From Haliclystus octoradiatus (Eukaryota > Cnidaria > Staurozoa > Stauromedusae > Haliclystidae): a DNA stretch of 64,000 nucleotides. Shown here one piece after another: positions 1-62,889 of the stretch. The number at the start of each line of letters is the position of its first letter. The first letter of the stretch is position 1. The notes beneath the pieces were generated by a model. That model saw only the letters and a list, made by a program, of their open reading frames with translations, searched no databases and was not told where the DNA came from. The position numbers were made by a program, and so were the translations under genes. The stretch spans positions 2,453,543-2,517,542 of the forward strand of contig OU744452.1 of assembly GCA_916610825.1 (NCBI GenBank), written 5' to 3'.

Positions 1-528
1 GCTACTGAATGGGGTTCTTTTCCAGGGGTCGAAAACATTTTTAATTGCCCGTGACCACATAATTTTGCCTTTAAAGTGCCTGTAAATATTTTACCGGAAA
101 TGTTCCTTGTCAAGCAATTCAAACTAGCCTTATTTATACATAGACTAATTAATAATATACTAATCATCCTTTTGTACCTCTTATTCGGTTGTACTAATAA
201 ACTTTATGATTTTATTTATAGATTAAGAATAATTTTAAATTTTAGATAAATGTTCCTGCAGGAGAATACTATTGTTCAGTAATTGTGCCTGCGACCGCTG
301 GTCCCAACATTTTCTACCCCTGCTCTTTTCAATCAGTAGCTTTTGAATTTTACGGTGCTTTTCAGTAGTTTTTCAATAGAATGACAAAAGTTAGAGATTT
401 AAGATTAGATTCAAGTGTCTGGTGATTTTCAGTACTCAGTCCAATTTCAGTATGTTTTTAGTAGATTTTCAATAGCGACTCAGTCAATTTAAAATCCATA
501 GTGTATATGTAAATCATGTTTTTTTCAG
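1..528 (+). other. POLR2B intron, 3' part
   Basis: AT-rich sequence ending in a T-rich tract and CAG acceptor just before the first visible exon. No reading frame resembling the RPB2 N-terminus and no clear repeat was recognised, only loosely repeated TTTTCAGTAG-like words around 340-470. Confidence 0.6.
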
Positions 529-31497
<30,969 letters not shown>

Positions 31498-32149
31498 TCC
31501 ACTTTAATATTTTGTAAATAATTATAACCATGTTGGATGAGAAGATACAGCTAGATAGAAGTAAATGTAAGGGTATTGCTTCGAAACGTATATGTAATTT
31601 ACAAGAATTAGCATGTTCGGTATAGTATTTTGTATAAAAGTAAATAAAATATAAAATGAGATTTGCAATTGACGTTTTCATTCTATAGTTGGATTGTACT
31701 TTTTTCTCCCATCAACTCATGGTTACGTAATATCATTGAGCCTATTCTATGATGCTAGGTAGTATCGTAGTACTAAGGGTTGATTTCTTTTTCATCATTT
31801 TCTTTTCGCGTAGACGGAAGTTCATCGCATCATGCAATGCGTGTAAACAATACCAAACAGAACGTCATCAAGCATTAATGGCTAGCTAAATGCTTGATTG
31901 ATGGCTGATTAATGGGTAGATAATATAATTTCATGACTACAGAAATTCGTACAGTAAAAATGACAAATTAACTTCAATGAAAGTAAAACATATCACATGG
32001 AAATTTCATGGCTAGGGCTTGGCTAGGGTACTCTTATAAAACGTTGGCCCAATTTATATTGTCGATTTAAAATCGCAATTTAGCTTCCAGAGAAAAATAA
32101 CTAATACCATCAAAGGGCCAGTCGACTAAAATTGACGACAGGCTATGAC
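31498..32149. other. POLR2B 3'UTR and intergenic sequence
   Basis: Holds the candidate polyadenylation signal and otherwise AT-rich sequence. No gene was recognised. Confidence 0.6.
31643..31648 (+). promoter_or_regulatory. candidate POLR2B polyadenylation signal
   Basis: AATAAA hexamer 146 bases after the stop codon of POLR2B, in AT-rich sequence. Position and motif fit a 3'UTR end; no transcript data are available. Confidence 0.5.
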
Positions 32150-32772
32150 CAGAGCCATCTATTTACAAGAGTTGGGACACGCTTTCATGTGCCGCTATCG
32201 TCTCCTATTGGACAGATGCCATTCACGTGATTTTTTGGACGCCATTTTCGTACTTTCGGCACCAGGGTTCTTGTTCTTTTGGCGCCAGGTTTCCTGTTTT
32301 AAGCGAAGCGCGCGGAAAAATACAACTTGTATCAGTGATAACAAACATAGGCTATTAAATTATTAATTGTTGTGTTAATAGGCACAATAGTAATCGAAAT
32401 TAAAGTATTGTTTACTATTCCAACTGGGGACAAGAATTAGAAAAAGTTGTCTTTGACTGCAAAGAATAAGCGCAAGAGAGTAAGAGATGTAGTCCATACT
32501 CCACAAACTCCTTGTCCATTTAGCAATTCCAATAGCATAGCATTGATCTGATTTACTTTCGAGCAACATGCTGATGAGATCGATAACAAAGTAATAAAGT
32601 ATACATTGAAGTAAATTTTATTCTTATTTTGAGAGTCCAGCAAATGAATATGGAGAAAGACAACTAATAGATGGTTATATTACTCTTGTATCATGTTAAA
32701 CGATTGGTCATCGCTGAATCGCATTCTGCAAATCCGAAATTCTACTACGCATGCTCAGAAAAAGTAATTTGA

Positions 32773-33048
32773 TTGGCTGATTTCTCAAAACAATGGAATG
32801 ACGCTTGGCAAAGCGTGCGTCTGAGACAAACTTTAACAACTAGTATCAATGCTCTTGAAGAACCATGTGAAGAAAATCAACCATCATCGCACATCATCCG
32901 TGAGCAGAAACGTCTTGCTGCTACCCTCGTCCGCAGCCGTTACGGTCATCCTGATCATTTCTCGCTGTTTTCTCAACTACAGGCATGGAGGTCAATTCCT
33001 GCTTGGAAATCTTGGATAACCATCCACAAAAATACTGCTGTTACATAA
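32773..33048 (+). other. 91-codon open frame in left palindrome arm, unrecognised
   Basis: Opens with ATGGCT-like context after a CAATCAAAT-type segment and reads MADFSKQWNDAWQSVRLRQ at its start. The right arm carries a related but diverged start on the minus strand at 40164 (60 codons, MAYLERQWQKRASG...). Codons are not obviously constrained and I recognise no domain. It may be a fossil exon or promoter captured by the element rather than a gene. Confidence 0.25.
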
Positions 33049-33719
33049 TATGGAAGGTCAGGATGTGAGTGAAGATACATTTAATATGTATCCAACTCCT
33101 GGAGTTTGAAGAATCACATTTTAATCGTCAATTTACCAATTTCATTCCTTCGACATGAATTCAGGTGTGGTCATTTCCTTCACGGAATAGGCTACATGAG
33201 ATCTGGCAAATTCATCGAAAATCATATTTAAATCAATCGTTATAACAGAAGAACGTCAGTAAACAGGTAAATAATGTTCTTATTTGTATCTTCATCGAAA
33301 TCTTAAAGTTATTAGATTTTTTTTAAATTTTATTTTGACCCATTCTTACTGATTCAGGTTTTGACCTCTACGCAGCAAAATTCACGGAATGCGATCTGAA
33401 AAAGTCAACAGAAACCATGTTCAAATCAATCGTTATAACAGATGATTGTACAGTATTTGTACTAATAATTACGTTTATATGGCGATTAGTTTTCATTTTA
33501 ATCCAATGCGCTTTACAATTACATAACTTTTCGATGTAATAAATAGATAACTTATATTTGTTGTCTGTGTTTTCTATATTAATTTAGATCCAGTTTAGCC
33601 GTCGTTGTGTTGACTGGGTCACAATGTCGTTTTGGTGAAGCCACCTATACGACAAATTCAATAAATCAGTTTACTGATATGTATGTTCATGTTTATAATA
33701 AAACTGAAACTCTTTTAAT

Positions 33720-36262
33720 GCAGCCTTGTGATAATTGTTTCGCATTATAGACTTCATGCAAAAGGGTGTAGTTCCCATTCTGACTTGCATGTGTATCGAT
33801 TTCATACGAAATAAAAGGTACCCATGGATAATTATTTGATATTTGTTAGGAAACTACACAAAGTTCTACATAATAAATTGTGAAATGGTATTCTCAATTA
33901 GAAAACTGAAATTCTTGTCATGCAGCTGAGTGATAATTGTTTCGCATTATATAGACTTCAGGCAAAAGGGTGTATTTCCCATTCTGACTTGCATGTGTAT
34001 CGATTTCATACGAAATAAAAGGTACCCATGGATAATTATTTGATATTTGTTAGGAAACTACACGAAGTTCTACATAATAAATTGTGAAATGGTATTCTCA
34101 ATTACAAAACTGAAATTCTTGTCATGCAGCTGAGTGATAATTGTTTCGCATTATATAGACTTCAGGCAAAAGGGTGTATTTCCCATTCTGACTTGCATGT
34201 GTATCGATTTCATACGAAATAAAAGGTACCCATGGATAATTATTTGATATTTGTTAGGAAACTACACGAAGTTCTACATAATAAATTGTGAAATGGTATT
34301 CTCAATTAGAAAACTGAAATTCTTGTCATGCAGCTGAGTGATAATTGTTTCGCATTATATAGACTTCAGGCAAAAGGGTGTATTTCATACTCTGACTTGC
34401 ATGTGTATCGATTTTATACGAAATAAAAGGTACCCATTGATAATTATTTGATATTTGTTAGGAAACTACACTAAGTTCTATATAATAAATTGTGAAATGG
34501 TATTCTCATTTAGAAAACTGAAATTCTTCTCATGCAGCCGAGTGATAATTGTTTCGCATTATAGACTTCAGACAAGAGGGTGTATTTCCCGCTCTGACTT
34601 GCATGTGTATCGATTTTATACGAAATAAAAGGTACCCATGGATAATTATTTGATATTTGTTAGGAAACTACACTAAGTTCTATATAATAAATTGTGAAAT
34701 GGTATTCTCATTTAGAAAACTGAAATTCTTCTCATGCAGCCGAGTGATAATTGTTTCGCATTATAGACTTCAGACAAAAGGGTGTATTTCATACTCTGAC
34801 TTGCATGTGTATCGATTTTAATAAGAAATAAAAGGTACCCATGGATAATTATTTGATATTTGTTAGGAAACTACACTAAGTTCTATATAATAAATTGTGA
34901 AATGGTATTCTCATTTAGAAAACTGAAATTCTTCTAATGCAGCTGAGTGATAAATGTTTCGCATTATAGACTTCAGGCAAAAGGGTGTATTTCCCATTCT
35001 GACTTGCATGTTTATCGATTTTATACGAAATAAAAGGTACCCATGGATAATTATTTGATATTTGTTAGGAAACTACACTAAGTTCTATATAATAAATTGT
35101 GAAATGGTATTCTCATTTAGAAAACTGAAATTCTTCTCATGCAGCTGAGTGATAATTGTTTCGCATTATAGACTTCAGACAAAAGGGTGTATTTCATACT
35201 CTGACTTGCATGTGTATCGATTTTAATAAGAAATAAAAGGTACCCATGGATAATTATTTAATATTTGTTAGGAAACTACACTAAGTTCTATATAATAAAT
35301 TGTGAAATGGTATTCTCCTTTAGAAAACTGAAATTCTTCTCATGCAGCTGAGTGATAATTGTTTCGCATTATATAGACTTCAGGCAAAAGGGTGTATTTC
35401 ATACTCTGACTTGCATGTGTATCGATTTTATACGAAATAAAAGGTACCAATGGATAATTATTTGATATTTGTTAGGAAATTACACTAAGTTCTATATAAT
35501 AAATTGTGAAATGGTATTCTCATTTAGAAAACTGAAATTCTTCTAATGCAGCTGAGTGATAAATGTTTCGCATTATAGACTTCAGGCAAAAGGGTGTATT
35601 TCCCATTCTGACTTGCATGTGTATCGATTTTATACGAAATAAAAGGTACCCATGGATAATTATTTGATATTTGTTAGGAAACTACACTAAGTTCTATATA
35701 ATAAATTGTGAAATGGTATTCTCATTTAGAAAACTGAAATTCTTCTCATGCAGCCGAGTGATAATTGTTTCGCATTATAGACTTCAGACAAAAGGGTGTA
35801 TTTCATTTTCTGACTTGCATGTGTATCGATTTTAATAAGAAATAAAAGGTACCCATGGATAATTATTTGATATTTGTTAGGAAACTACACTAAGTTCTAT
35901 ATAATAAATTGTGAAATGGTATTCTCATTTAGAAAACTGAAATTCTTCTCATGCAGCCGAGTGATAATTGTTTCGCATTATAGACTTCAGACAAAAGGGT
36001 GTATTTCATTTTCTGACTTGCATGTGTATCGATTTTAATAAGAAATAAAAGGTACCCATGGATAATTATTTGATATTTGTTAGGAAACTACACCAAGTTC
36101 TATATAATAAATTGTGAAATGGTATTCTTATTTAGAAAACTGAAATTCTTCTCATGCAGCCGAGTGATAAATGTTTCGCATTATAGACTTCAGGCAAACC
36201 GAGTGATAATTATTGTTTCGCATTATAGACTTCATGCAAAAGGGTGTATTTCCTATTGTATG
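33720..36262 (+). repeat. ~203-bp tandem array, 12 forward copies
   Basis: GGTACCCATGGATAATTATT recurs at 33817, 34021, 34225, 34429, 34631, 34834, 35036, 35239, 35443, 35645, 35848 and 36051, a period of 202-204 bases. Each unit also has a TTCGCATTATAGACTTCAGG segment and AAAAGGGTGTATTTC. Units near the outside share variants (CATACGAAAT, CACGAAGTTC) that differ from the inner ones (AATAAGAAAT, CACTAAGTTC). Confidence 0.97.
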
Positions 36263-36473
36263 ACCTATAATGTGTGATAGTGATGTGTTACATTGCGTAT
36301 GTTGTGCTTAGGGCTTTTTGAAATGTTATGTATTGAGACATCTAGTTCTATTGGTAGTATAGTAATGTGAAGTCATTTAATATGTGTATGGTGTATCGTG
36401 GATGTCATGCTGCAGGCTATTTGTAATGTTAAGTACTGAGGCATTTAGCGCTATTGAATGATATACCACGTGT
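36263..36473. other. central spacer of the palindrome
   Basis: About 210 bases separate the two arrays and are not part of the 203-bp repeat. The spacer is itself a diverged direct repeat of ~105 bases: GGCTTTTTGAAATGTTATGT near 36312 against GGCTATTTGTAATGTTAAGT near 36415, each followed by an ATTGAGACAT/ACTGAGGCAT segment. Confidence 0.75.
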
Positions 36474-38860
36474 TGTAGTTTCCTAACAAATATCAAATAA
36501 TTATCCATGGGTACCTTTTATTTCTTATTAAAATCGATACACATGCAAGTCAGAAAATGAAATACACCCTTTTGTCTGAAGTCTATAATGCGAAACAATT
36601 ATCACTCGGCTGCATGAGAAGAATTTCAGTTTTCTAAATGAGAATACCATTTCACAATTTAATATATAAAACTTAGTGTAGTTTCCTAACAAATATCAAA
36701 TAATTATCCATGGTACCTTTTATTTCTTATTAAAATCGATACACATGCAAGTCAGAATGGGAAATACACCCTTTTGTCTGAAGTCTATAATGCGAAACAA
36801 TTATCACTCGGCTGCATGAGAAGAATTTCAGTTTTCTAAATGAGAATACCATTTCACAATTTATTATATAGAACTTAGTGTAGTTTCCTAACAAATATCA
36901 AATAATTATCCATGGGTACCTTTTATTTCGTATAAAATCGATACACATGCAAGTCAGAGTATGAAATACACCCTTTTGTCTGAAGTCTATAATGCGAAAC
37001 ATTTATCACTCGGCTGCATGACAAGAATTTCGGTTTTGTAATTGAGAATACCATTTCACAATTTATTACATAGAACTTAGTGTAGTTTTCTAACAAATAT
37101 CAAATAATTATCCATGGGTACCTTTTATTTCTTATTAAAATCGATACACATGCAAGTCAGAGTATGAAATACACCCTTTTGTCTGAAGTCGATAATGCGA
37201 AACAATTATCACTCGGCTGCATGAGAAGAATTTCAGTTTTCTAAATGAGAATACCATTTCATAATTTATTATAAAGAACTTAGTGTAGTTTCCTAACAAA
37301 TATCAAATAATTATCCATTGGTACCTTTTATTTCGTATAAAATCGATACACATGCAAGTCAGAATGGGAAATACACCCTTTTGTCTGAAGTCTATAATGC
37401 GAAACAATTATCACTCGGCTGCATGAGAAGAATTTCAGTTTTCTAAATGAGAATACCATTTCACAATTTATTATATAGAACTTAGTGTAGTTTCCTAACA
37501 AATATCAAATAATTATCCATGGGTACCTTTTATTTCTTATTAAAATCGATACACATGCAAGTCAGAAAATGAAATACACCCTTTTGTCTGAAGTCTATAA
37601 TGCGAAACGATTATCACTCGGCTGCATGAGAAGAATTTCAGTTTTCTTAATGAGAATACCATTTCACAATTTATTATATAGAACTTAGTGTAGTTTCCTA
37701 ACAAATAGCAAATAATTATCCATGGGTACCTTTTATTTCGTATAAAATCGATACACATGCAAGTCAGAGTATGAAATACACCCTTTTGCCTGAAGTCTAT
37801 ATAATGCAAAACAATTATCACTCAGCTGCATGAGAAGAATTTCAGTTTTCTAAAGGAGAATACCATTTCACAATTTATTATATAGAACTTAGTGTAGTTT
37901 CCTAACAAATATTAAATAATTATCCATGGGTACCTTTTATTTCTTATTAAAATCGATACACATGCAAGTCAGAGTATGAAATACACCCTTTTGTCTGAAG
38001 TCTATAATGCGAAACAATTATCACTCAGCTGCATGAGAAGAATTTCAGTTTTCTAAATGAGAATACCATTTCACAATTTATTATATAGAACTTAGTGTAG
38101 TTTCCTAACAAATATCAAATAATTATCCATGGGTACCTTTTATTTCGTATAAAATCGATACACATGCAAGTCAGAATGGGAAATACACCCTTTTGCCTGA
38201 AGTCTATAATGCGAAACATTTATCACTCAGCTGCATTAGAAGAATTTCAATTTTCTAAAGGAGAATACCATTTCACAATTTATTATATAGAACTTAGTGT
38301 AGTTTCCTAACAAATATCAAATAATTATCCATGGGTACCTTTTATTTCTTATTAAAATCGATACACATGCAAGTCAGAGTATGAAATACACCCTTTTGCC
38401 TGAAGTCTATATAATGCGAAACAATTATCACTCAGCTGCATGACAAGAATTTCAGTTTTCTAATTGAGAATACCATTTCACAATTTATTATGTAGAACTT
38501 CGTGTAGTTTCCTAACAAATATCAAATAATTATCCATTGGTACCTTTTATTTCGTATAAAATCGATACACATGCAAGTCAGAATGGGAAATACACCCTTT
38601 TGCCTGAAGTCTATATAATGCGAAACAATTATCACTCAGCTGCATGACAAGAATTCCAGTTTTCTAATTGAGAATACCATTTCACAATTTATTATGTAGA
38701 ACTTCGTGTAGTTTCCTAACAAATATCAAATAATTATCCATGGGTACCTTTTATTTCGTATGAAATCGATACACATGCAAGTCAGAATGGGAACTACACC
38801 CTTTTGCCTGAAGTCTATAATGCGAAACAATTATCACAAGGCTGCATTAAAAGAGTTTCA
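36474..38860 (-). repeat. ~203-bp tandem array, 12 inverted copies
   Basis: The inverse phrase AATAATTATCCATGGGTACC (with small variants) occurs 12 times from about 36507 to 38740. Inner copies carry the TTATTAAAATCG variant and outer ones CGTATGAAATCG, mirroring the order of variants in the forward array. Confidence 0.97.
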
Positions 38861-39139
38861 GTTTTTATTATAAACATGAACATACATATTAGTAAACTGA
38901 TTTATTGAATTTGTCGTATAGGTGGCTTCACCAAAACGACATTGTGACCCAGTCAACACAACGACGGCTAAACTGGATCTAAATTAATATAGAAAACACA
39001 GAAATCAAATATAAGTTATCTATTTATTACATCGAAAAGTTATGTAATTGTAAAGCGCATTGGATTAAAATGAAAACTAATCGCCATATAAACGTAATTA
39101 TTAGTACAAATACTGTACGATCATCGGTTATAACGATTG

Positions 39140-39800
39140 ATTTGAACATGGATTACTGACGTTCTTCTGTTATAACGATTGATTTAAATATGATTTTCGA
39201 TGAATTTGTCAGATCGCATTCCGTGAAGTTTGCCGCGTAGAAGTCAAAACCTGAATCAGTAAGAATGGGTCAAAATAAAATTTTAAAAAAATCTAATAAC
39301 TTTAAGATTTCTATGAAGATACAAATAAGAACATTATTTACCTGTTTACTGACGTTTTTCTGTTATAACGATTGATTTAAATATGATTTTCGATGAATTT
39401 GTCAGATCGCATTCCGTGAAGTTTGCCGCGTAGAGGTCAAAACCTGAATCAGTAAGAATGGGTCAACATAAAATTTAAAAAAAATCTAATAACTTTAAGA
39501 TTTCGATGAAGATACAAATAAGAACATTATTTACCTGTTTACTGACGTTCTTCTGTTATAACGATTGATTTAAATATGATTTTCGATGAATTTGTCAGAT
39601 CGCATTCCGTGAAGTTTGCCGCGTAGAGGTCAAAACCTGAATCAGTAAGAATGGGTCAAAATAAAATTTTAAAAATATCTAATAACTTTAAGATTTCGAT
39701 GAAGATACAAATAAGAACAGTATTTACCTGTTTACTGACGTTCTTCTATTATAACGATTGATTTAAACCTGATTTTCGATGAATTTGTCAGATCGCACGT
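39140..39800. repeat. ~190-bp subrepeat in right arm, 4 copies (about 2 in left arm)
   Basis: TATAACGATTGATTTAAATA recurs at about 39168, 39363, 39556 and 39750 (last with a variant). Each is followed by TTTTCGATGAATTTGTCAGA and GTCAAAACCTGAATCAGTAA. The left arm has the inverse with about two copies at 33170-33440, so the arms are unequal here. Confidence 0.85.
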
Positions 39801-40283
39801 ATTCCATGAAGTGAAATGACCACACCTGAATTTGTGTTGAAGGAATGAAATTGGTAAATTGAAGATTAAAATGTGATTCTTCAAACTCCAGGAGTTGGAT
39901 ACATATTAAATGTATCTTCACTAACATCTTGACGTTCCATATTATGTAACCGCCGTGTTTTGTTGATGATTATCGAAGCTTTTAGAGTAGAACTGATGTC
40001 TGTCCACGTGGTTGAGAAAAGAAGAAACCAGAAAGAACCGTAACAGCTACGGACAAGTTAATATTCAAAGCGTCGAAGGACGCGATACTTGAAATAATTT
40101 TGTTAGCATTTGCGCTGTCTGCTCCTGACGCACGCTTCTGCCATTGTCTTTCAAGATAAGCCAATCAAATTAGGTTATTTCATGATGACGTAACTTTTTC
40201 TGGACATGCGTAGAAGGATTTCGGATTTGCAGAATGCGCTTCAGCGCTCACCGTGTCCCAACTCTTGTAAATAGATGGCTCTG

Positions 40284-40926
40284 GCTATGACAGTGTGGGA
40301 ATAATCAACACATTTCAATTTACTCAGATGTTATTTTCTATTTTCGCATACCGGTACGTTGACACTATGGTTTCAGAAACAAATCTTGGGCTCATACGCT
40401 TGTTATCAATCGTCAAGATAAAATATTACTCAATAAAAAAAACATAACTGGAGGCAAAAAAAAATTGATATTCATCATAATTATAAATATACATTAATGA
40501 AAATCATAATACACCTAATCCAAATGATCATTAATAACGTTGCCTACATTCTAGCTACCTAAATTCAATACATAGGGGTCTAACTGGATTATAATTATGA
40601 AATACTAAGTTGACGGTATATAGATATAAGGAGATAAATTAAAATTGTAATAGTATAATAAAGTATTGCTCATACCAAACATGGTTACCAATCACAGATT
40701 GGAATGTACCGGAACAGTCATATTGAGAAACTAATATATTCTAATAGACTATTCCCAATTCAAACTGGATGTCACACTTCAGTATTGCTTAAACTTGAAG
40801 CTCATTTTACTGTCCATTTGTGACCTTGATTTGTGAAATGAGAATTGGAAAATATCACCACTTAAACTTAACATTCGCAATACTGCAACAACCATTTACT
40901 AAAATTATTCTGTACCACAAATGCTT
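40284..40926. other. intergenic sequence downstream of ARL1
   Basis: AT-rich and non-coding. It is the expected ARL1 3'UTR region on the minus strand, but no canonical AATAAA was found on that strand. Confidence 0.5.
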
Positions 40927-54208
<13,282 letters not shown>

Positions 54209-55007
54209 AACTTTTCTCAGCTAGAGCAAACGATTGTTATTAATATCATAACATAGCATCCAAATAATTGTATTGACGCTTCAATTAGCTTGATTATTAT
54301 CAATGTATAGCAACAAATAAACTCATAAATATAACAAAATTACAGAAAATGAGATGTGGCAAGTTTTGGCAGCATTTTTATTTCAACAGCGTGGAAGACT
54401 CATTACCATACCTCTACACCATTAATCTTATTACACATCTCAAAAGAAATCACAAAGTTTAGTTTGAAAATTTAAAGCATTTGAATGTCTTGAAATTATA
54501 CTTCATGGTTTTATAGTATTTCAGGTGATCTGGTGTTGCAATTAAGAGATGTTCTCAATAACATTTTAATCACAGTCAATCTCATTTATAGCAGTTAAAA
54601 AGCTTGTAAGTTCAACTGTTTGTATAGGCCTACTGTTCCCGAATTATCACCAACTGGGAGAGACAAACTTCCCTAAAACAAAAAAATCTTCTTTGCACCA
54701 AGAACATAGAAAGAAATTTGTAAACGAAAAATAGCTTTCAAATCTATATGATGATAAAGTAGTTTACCAATCAGCCCCTCTAGTGGGGCATGTAAAAAAG
54801 TAACCACTTTATAACCACAGTTGCTTAGGTGAAAATTAGGGGATAAATAGTAAGCCCCGTATGTGGCATGGTTGAAGTTCGTTCAGCGGTTTTAAATTTT
54901 TGTTTCTGCGCCGGTCAAAAAAAAAGATGGAAGACCCGCAGAAATTACGGGATTTTACACTGTTTTAAAACCAATTTATCGACCTATATTAATGGGTTTA
55001 TAATAAA
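54209..55007. promoter_or_regulatory. head-to-head intergenic region, putative bidirectional promoter
   Basis: The start codons of ARL1 (minus) and CECR2 (plus) are about 0.8 kb apart and diverge, so the promoters and 5'UTRs of both genes must share this interval unless further upstream exons exist. No TATA box or CpG-rich core stands out. Confidence 0.45.
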
Positions 55008-61020
<6,013 letters not shown>

Positions 61021-62880
61021 GTAGATAGTTCAAATTTCTTTCTAATCTAATTACAACAATATTTCCATTATTTGTGATGTAGGAAGGATTTGAACTTTAT
61101 AAAAGTGACACGTTTGAAGATGAGGCCAAAATCTTTATTCAATTTTGAAAATTTGCAGAATTTATGAAGACAGCACTATTTTGAATGCTGACTTGAACTT
61201 CAGTTACCGACACAAACGTTTGTATACTCTGTTATCTCCATTGCCATCTTCTCCACGCATTAAGATGTTAAAGAGGCAAAAATAACCGACAGATGCTATC
61301 GGCTTCCTGTGCATGTTTACGTTGTCCTTTGTGTCATTTCGATGTCTGCAGCTATAAATTTCACCAAGCGTGGTCACACAATCCATATATCAAGCACAGC
61401 TTGATGCAAGCTGCAAGCATTAAATCTGTCAAACGTTTTCTATCTCTGATATACTGTTATTATGCTCAAGATCTTACTTCGGTCAGTTTCTGAAAGAGTA
61501 CCATGAATTTAGACTCCTTACTTTTTACGATATCATCTCAAACTTTTAATAGTTTGAAATTATATTCTTGTCAGATTTATATGCTTTTTGAGTAGAAAGA
61601 GTTTGACTGCAAATTTCAAATCCTTCTAGTCTGCTGCAAGCTGTGTTCACACATTGTGTGTACTTGTTGTAAAGCTTTGAAGAACAATAGCAACGCTTTG
61701 CAAATTGAACCCAATTTGTTGAACCTGTTTCCAAAGGTGTTAAAGCTACTTTTGAAAAATAAAAATAATCAAAAGAGCAAATTTAAAAAAAGAAAATGGA
61801 TAATTTATGATTTTATGGGTCAAACTTTTGAAAAAACTAGAATACCAGTTACACGCAATGCGTGTTGTAGAGGCTACATGCATATATTAGCTACATGCAT
61901 GAGGGGCTATAACGTCCACAAATATCAAAAAATTGATTAATAGCAGATAATAAGAGATGCATTATTTACACATTTATGTGGCAAAATTATTTTATTTAAC
62001 ATTATTTATTGTTCTTTAACTGTGAGACTTGGTGATGGCAATTTATATATTTACGGGATACCGTGGATAACCCTGGAGCATGCTACATATAGCTGACCAT
62101 GAGTTATAAAATTGAATTTCATAATTTCTTTGCCATATTTGCAATTTCTTCTTCTCATTATCGTCTAGAAATAATTTCATAGCGGTCCGAGATAAATGGG
62201 ATAGTTATAGGCGAATCAGATTCAACATATTTGAATCGGATTCTGTAAGTAGTTTAATTTATAATAACATCCTTGTAGAATCATCATCATCAAATTCATC
62301 ACGTGTTCCGTAAATTGAGTTTATTAACGCAAATGTTCTTTCTAAGTTGTAATAAGGAAGCAAAGCCTTCCTAAATGCTACTTCTAAGTAATCTGAATTT
62401 GAAAAGGATATTAAGTGAGATTCTATTGCCCTCTATTCTCTTTCACTAATTCAATCAGATCACATTTAGTTGGTCAATTGTTGACCACTGGGCAGCACCG
62501 GTACCAACGATTTGTGACATTTGTTACCTGAATGCAATCTGAAAACTATTTCATTTGAAACTTGAATGATGATAATATCATCATGATTAACATTTGTAGT
62601 GCTGTTTTAAGAATGTGTGTATTTCACTCAGGGTTTTAATTTACAGTTTTACATTTTGTCCGAGCTATACGTATCAAATCTATATCCTCGTTTGTGCCTG
62701 TTTACAACTTGCATTCTTGAGTTCGGAGTTTTAACTCGTCTTGCTCCTGTCGTGCTTATGTAATAGGCTCACGCAATTGCTGGACACACTTTAACATGTG
62801 GTATACATGAATAAGCAGGACAAAGGAAATGGCTAGTTTGCATTGATGACATTGATTTCTCTTTTTCTCAACACAATCTT
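61021..62880. other. CECR2 intron (unfinished), no recognised feature
   Basis: AT-rich, non-coding by eye. The open frames present lack any family resemblance and do not join in frame to the donor at 61021. Confidence 0.5.
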
Positions 62881-62889
62881 GAGTACTTT

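Larger units (their letters stand above)
32150..40283. mobile_element. 8.1-kb hAT-like element carrying a giant palindromic satellite
   Basis: The left end starts CAGAGCCATCTATTTACAAG and the right end is its inverse (AACTCTTGTAAATAGATGGC-TCTG). GCTATGAC is duplicated exactly at 32142-32149 and 40284-40291, so the whole 8134 bp moved or was captured as one unit. The left ~550 bases match the 0.68-kb element at 20361. From about 32711 to 40243 everything is an imperfect palindrome: outer arms, a ~190-bp subrepeat, a 12-copy ~203-bp array on each side, and a central spacer of ~210 bp. No transposase domain was recognised, so it is presumably moved in trans. It occupies almost all of the space between the 3' ends of POLR2B and ARL1. 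Confidence 0.88.

Noticed and set aside
33720-38860. CRISPR-like array
   Set aside because: The repeats are ~203-bp contiguous tandem units without short regular spacers, in an animal genome.
61656-61940. 94-codon frame considered as a further CECR2 exon
   Set aside because: It shows no similarity to CECR2, lacks good splice borders and is low-complexity Lys/Asn-rich.
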